Of a stretch of 64,000 nucleotides of DNA, positions 61,063 through 64,000 are shown piece after piece. The stretch is taken from contig JAAELL010000079.1 of assembly GCA_024226735.1 (NCBI GenBank), forward strand, positions 1 through 64,000, given 5' to 3'. The notes beneath the pieces were generated by a model. That model was not told the DNA's origin. It made no database searches and worked only from the letters and a program-made list of their open reading frames with translations. Position numbers and translations under genes: made by a program. Origin of the DNA: a bacterium (GTDB lineage: Bacteria > Planctomycetota > UBA1135 > GCA-002686595). How positions within the stretch are numbered: the first letter of the stretch is position 1; the number at the start of each line of letters is the position of its first letter.

Positions 61063-61976
61063 GCCTCACCCTAGCGACCCGCGGGAGCCCTCTCGCCCTT
61101 TGGCAAGCACACACGACGCGCGATCGGCTCGCCTCGATCGCGGACCGTAGCGACGTTGAGCTCGTCAAGGTCGTCTCCAGCGGCGACGCCGACCGCGTCA
61201 GCGACATCGCTCGCTTCGGACGGATCGGCGTGTTCACCGTCGAGGTCGATCGTGCGGTGCTCGACGGGCGCGCACAGGCGGGTGTGCACAGCCTCAAGGA
61301 CATGACGACGACGCTCGAGGACGGCGTCATGCTGGCCGCCGTGCTGCCGCGCGGACCGGTCGAGGACGTTCTGATCTCGCGCTCCGGCGCCGTGTTGAAG
61401 GACCTGCCGCGCGGCGCGCGGGTCGCGACCGGCAGCATGAGGCGCGAAGCGATGGTCCGGCGCGCGCGTCCAGACCTGGAGATCACCGGCGTGCGCGGCA
61501 ACGTCGACACCCGACTCGCAAAGCTCGCCGCCGGCGAGGCCGACGCGCTCGTCGTGGCCCGCGCTGGACTCGTACGCCTCGGGCTCTCCTCCCAGATCAC
61601 CGAAGTGCTCGACACGCAGCGCTTCTTACCGGCCGTCGGCCAGGGCATCGTCGGACTGACGTGCCGCGCGGACGACGACGCGACGGCCGCGGTGCTGCGC
61701 GCGATCGGGGACGAGGACGCGTGGGCCGCCGCGACGGCCGAGCGCGCGCTGCTGCGCACCCTGCACGGGGGCTGCAACGTTCCGGTCGGCGGACACGCGA
61801 CGCTCGGCGGCGGCGAGCTGCGCCTAGCCGCGCGCGTGCTCTCGACCGACGGCTCGCGCGTGCTCGAGGGCGAACGGTCGGGCACGGCGAGCGATGCCGA
61901 GGCGATCGGCAGCGCGCTGGGCGCCGAGCTCCTCGCCGCCGGGGCCGCCGAGCTCTTCGCGGAGGCGCGCGCGTGA
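61059..61976 (+). CDS. hemC: Porphobilinogen deaminase
   Basis: 305 aa from a TTG overlapping the hemA stop. D81 in HSLKDM is the catalytic aspartate, and C239 in LHGGCNVPVGGHA attaches the dipyrromethane cofactor. It polymerises porphobilinogen to hydroxymethylbilane. All key residues are present. Confidence 0.97.
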   Translation: MSLTLATRGSPLALWQAHTTRDRLASIADRSDVELVKVVSSGDADRVSDIARFGRIGVFTVEVDRAVLDGRAQAGVHSLKDMTTTLEDGVMLAAVLPRGPVEDVLISRSGAVLKDLPRGARVATGSMRREAMVRRARPDLEITGVRGNVDTRLAKLAAGEADALVVARAGLVRLGLSSQITEVLDTQRFLPAVGQGIVGLTCRADDDATAAVLRAIGDEDAWAAATAERALLRTLHGGCNVPVGGHATLGGGELRLAARVLSTDGSRVLEGERSGTASDAEAIGSALGAELLAAGAAELFAEARA

Positions 61977-62686
61977 GTGACGTGTGGCGGGTGCTCGTCA
62001 CCGGCCCCGTCACCGGCCTCGAGGACTGGCTCGCGGTCGCGCGCGACGTGGGTTGGGAGGCGCACGCGCTTCCGCTCGTGCGCGTCGTACCCGTCGACGC
62101 GCCGGAGCTCGACGCCGTCCCGCTCCCCGATTGGATCGCCGTCACGAGCTCGAACGCCCTCGGCCCCCTCGTGCGAGCGTCGGCCACTCGCTCGGAGCTG
62201 CGCGGAGTGCGGTTGGCCGCGATCGGCGACGCGACGGCCGAGCGCGCGCTCCAGGCGGGCCTCAACCCGGTCCTCATCCCACCGGGGGGGGGCGCGACGG
62301 CCGCGGGGCTCGCGCGCGAGCTGGTCGCAGCCAGCGCCGAGGGCACGCGCGTCCTGTGGCCGCGCGGCGACAAGGCGCACGAGCTCGGTGAGGCGTTGCG
62401 CGCGGCCGGGCGGGTCGTCGACGATCCGATCGTCTACCGCACCGAGCCCGTCGCCATCTCCGGCGCCGTGCCCGAAGCGGACGCAGTGTTCTTCGCGAGT
62501 CCTTCGGCCGTACGATCTTGGGTGAGCAGCGCACCGAGCCTGCGCCCCGCCGCGATCGCGATCGGCTGGACGACCTACGATGAGCTACTCGCCTCCGAAC
62601 AGCACTTCTCGACTCTCCTCCCCCTCACCGAGCCTTCGACCGCCGCGTTTCGACTCGCCCTCGAGTCGTTCTTCCCCAGTGTCTGA
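61973..62686 (+). CDS. hemD: Uroporphyrinogen III synthase
   Basis: 237 aa from a GTG overlapping hemC. The family is poorly conserved, but two alternating alpha/beta domains are seen, with IAVTSSNALGPLV, ...RVLWPRGDKAHELGEALRAAGRVVDDPIVYRTEP and VFFASPSAVRSWVS, the usual HemD markers. It closes hydroxymethylbilane to uroporphyrinogen III, the substrate for HemE. Confidence 0.92.
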   Translation: MSDVWRVLVTGPVTGLEDWLAVARDVGWEAHALPLVRVVPVDAPELDAVPLPDWIAVTSSNALGPLVRASATRSELRGVRLAAIGDATAERALQAGLNPVLIPPGGGATAAGLARELVAASAEGTRVLWPRGDKAHELGEALRAAGRVVDDPIVYRTEPVAISGAVPEADAVFFASPSAVRSWVSSAPSLRPAAIAIGWTTYDELLASEQHFSTLLPLTEPSTAAFRLALESFFPSV

Positions 62687-62689
62687 CCG

Positions 62690-63691
62690 ATGATCGACGA
62701 CGCATTCGAGATTCCCGAGCACGCCCTGGTCGCCCGACCCCGGCGGCTGCGCTCGCACCCCGCGTTGCGCAGAATGGTGCGCGAGACGACGCTCACCCGC
62801 AATGACCTCGTCCTTCCGCTGTTCGCTGTGCCCGGAGGCGGCGTGCGCAAGGAGGTGAGCTCGATGCCTGGCGTGTTCCAGGAGTCGATCGAGAAGATCG
62901 CCGAGTCGGCGCGAGAGGCCCAGGACCTCGGCATTCCGGCCGTGATCCTGTTCGGCATCCCTTCCGAGAAGGACGCGGAGGGCAGCCCGTCGTGGGCCAC
63001 CAACGGGATCGTGCAGCGCGCGCTCGAAGCGGTGTCGAAGGCGGCTCCGGAGCTCTTGCGGATCGTCGACTTGTGCTTCTGCGAATACACCGATCACGGG
63101 CACTGCGGCGTCTTGACCGCGGAAGGCGACGTCGACAACGACCCGACGCTCGTCAACCTCGCGCGCCAGGCCGTTTCGCTAGCCGGGGCCGGGGCGCAGG
63201 TCATCGCTCCGAGCGGGATGATGGACGGCATGGTCGCGGCGATCCGCGACGGCCTCGACGAGCACGACCACGAGGGGCTACCGATCCTGTCGTACGCGGC
63301 GAAGTACGCGAGCAGCTTCTACGGCCCGTTCCGTGACGCCGCCGACTCGACGCCGGCGTTCGGGGACCGCCGCACCTACCAGCAGGATCCAAGCAACGCG
63401 GAAGAAGCCCTGCGTGAAGTGCGCATGGACATCGAACAGGGCGCCGACATGGTCATGGTCAAACCCGCGATGCCCTGCCTCGACATCGTGCAGCGCGTCT
63501 GGTCGATGGTCGACGTTCCCCTCGGTGCGTACCAGGTCTCCGGCGAGTATGCGATGCTGAAGGCAGCGAGCGCGCGCGGGTGGCTCGACGAGGAGCGCGT
63601 CATGGAGGAGTCGCTCGTTGCGATCAAGCGCGCCGGCGCCGACTTCATCCTCACCTACTACGCGCGCGAGATGGCGCGCCGGTTGCGCTGA
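62690..63691 (+). CDS. hemB: Delta-aminolevulinic acid dehydratase (porphobilinogen synthase)
   Basis: 333 aa. Schiff-base lysines K205 (SYAAKYAS) and K258 ([13 protein letters not shown]) are present. The metal-site region has D-L-C129-F-C131-E-Y-T-D-H-G-H-C139, the cysteine-rich form typical of zinc enzymes. It makes porphobilinogen. It is 3 nt after hemD. Confidence 0.97.
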   Translation: MIDDAFEIPEHALVARPRRLRSHPALRRMVRETTLTRNDLVLPLFAVPGGGVRKEVSSMPGVFQESIEKIAESAREAQDLGIPAVILFGIPSEKDAEGSPSWATNGIVQRALEAVSKAAPELLRIVDLCFCEYTDHGHCGVLTAEGDVDNDPTLVNLARQAVSLAGAGAQVIAPSGMMDGMVAAIRDGLDEHDHEGLPILSYAAKYASSFYGPFRDAADSTPAFGDRRTYQQDPSNAEEALREVRMDIEQGADMVMVKPAMPCLDIVQRVWSMVDVPLGAYQVSGEYAMLKAASARGWLDEERVMEESLVAIKRAGADFILTYYAREMARRLR

Positions 63692-63731
63692 TTCCATGCG
63701 TGGCGCAGATCCCACCACCCGCGACAAACCT

Positions 63732-64000
63732 ATGAACTTGGCCAAGAGTCTGTCGATCTTCGAATCCGCCCAACAGCTGATTCCCGGGGGCGTCAACAGC
63801 CCGGTGCGGGCCTACCGCACCGTCGGGGGAACGCCCCCCCACATCGCCCGCGGCTCCGGGTCCAGCGTGTGGGACGTCGATGGGAACGAGTACGTCGACA
63901 TGGTCCTCGCCTACGGTCCGTTGATCCTGGGGCACGGCAACGAGCGCGTGCGAGCAGCTCTGCACGCAGCGGTCGACGGCGGCACCGCGTTCGGCGCTCC
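63732..64000 (+). CDS. hemL: Glutamate-1-semialdehyde 2,1-aminomutase, 5' part
   Basis: The gene runs off the window. From the ATG at 63732 it reads [33 protein letters not shown]..., the standard HemL N-terminus. An ATG at 63696 would add 12 residues and cannot be excluded. The PLP lysine lies beyond the window. It supplies 5-aminolevulinate to HemB. Confidence 0.94.
   Translation, partial: MNLAKSLSIFESAQQLIPGGVNSPVRAYRTVGGTPPHIARGSGSSVWDVDGNEYVDMVLAYGPLILGHGNERVRAALHAAVDGGTAFGA

Overview
The window is GC-rich (roughly two thirds G+C by eye), gene-dense bacterial DNA. It holds almost a whole flagellar chromosome region, then a stretch of secreted-protein, redox and DNA-repair genes, then a nearly complete tetrapyrrole operon. 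Secreted proteins sharing a C-terminal WNFQxW(F/Y)RD...NFTDA domain, a sigma-54-controlled flagellar regulon and unusual flagellar accessory genes suggest a member of the Planctomycetota. That assignment is an inference from remembered family traits, not a search result. No rRNA, tRNA, CRISPR array or insertion sequence was recognised.

Layout. Positions 194-10311 (minus strand) form one export-apparatus operon read leftward: fliO-fliP-fliQ-fliR-flhB-flhA-flhF-flhG, a small membrane protein, fliA (sigma-28), two tiny unknown proteins and two lipoproteins. A textbook sigma-54 promoter and a pair of 17-bp palindromic activator sites lie directly upstream. Positions 10479-12812 (minus) carry fliD-fliS and a FliT-like gene, and 13095-15158 two flagellins. 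From 15579 the plus strand takes over. It starts with a sigma-54 activator and then a second sigma-54 promoter, with the same paired palindromes at the same 19-bp spacing. A long coupled operon follows: degenerate histidine kinase, REC-RsbW-like protein, three tetratricopeptide-type exported or membrane proteins, PAS histidine kinase, second sigma-54 activator, flgB-flgC-fliE-fliF-fliG-fliH-fliI-fliJ and a MotE-like gene. A sigma-28 promoter then precedes motA, two motB paralogues, fliL, fliM and fliN. Late hook, ring and filament-junction genes (flgD, flgE, flgG, flgH, flgI, flgK, flgL, fliK) are not in the window.

Positions 36325-55000 are mixed: an FAD amine/amino-acid oxidase-like protein, ispG, secreted proteins, a thioredoxin-like lipoprotein, a YhaO/YhaN (SbcD/SbcC-type) nuclease-ATPase pair, a c-type cytochrome-like protein, and a redox locus at 48805-51534. 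In that locus two genes carry a single in-frame TGA where cysteine is expected or plausible. They flank a decayed iodothyronine-deiodinase-family gene, which makes selenocysteine insertion a serious possibility. Several genes here are broken by frameshifts or deletions.

Positions 55117-64000 (plus) encode hemE, hemN, hemY/hemG, a HemX/CcsA-like membrane protein, hemA, hemC, hemD, hemB and the start of hemL. This is the C5 route from glutamyl-tRNA to protoporphyrin, tightly packed with overlapping start and stop codons. Only ferrochelatase is missing from the visible part.

The main unexplained structures are the two putative selenocysteine codons, long imperfect intergenic palindromes (15403-15569, 36325-36508, more weakly 46251-46395), and the kinase/anti-sigma-like module with TPR proteins built into the flagellar operon.
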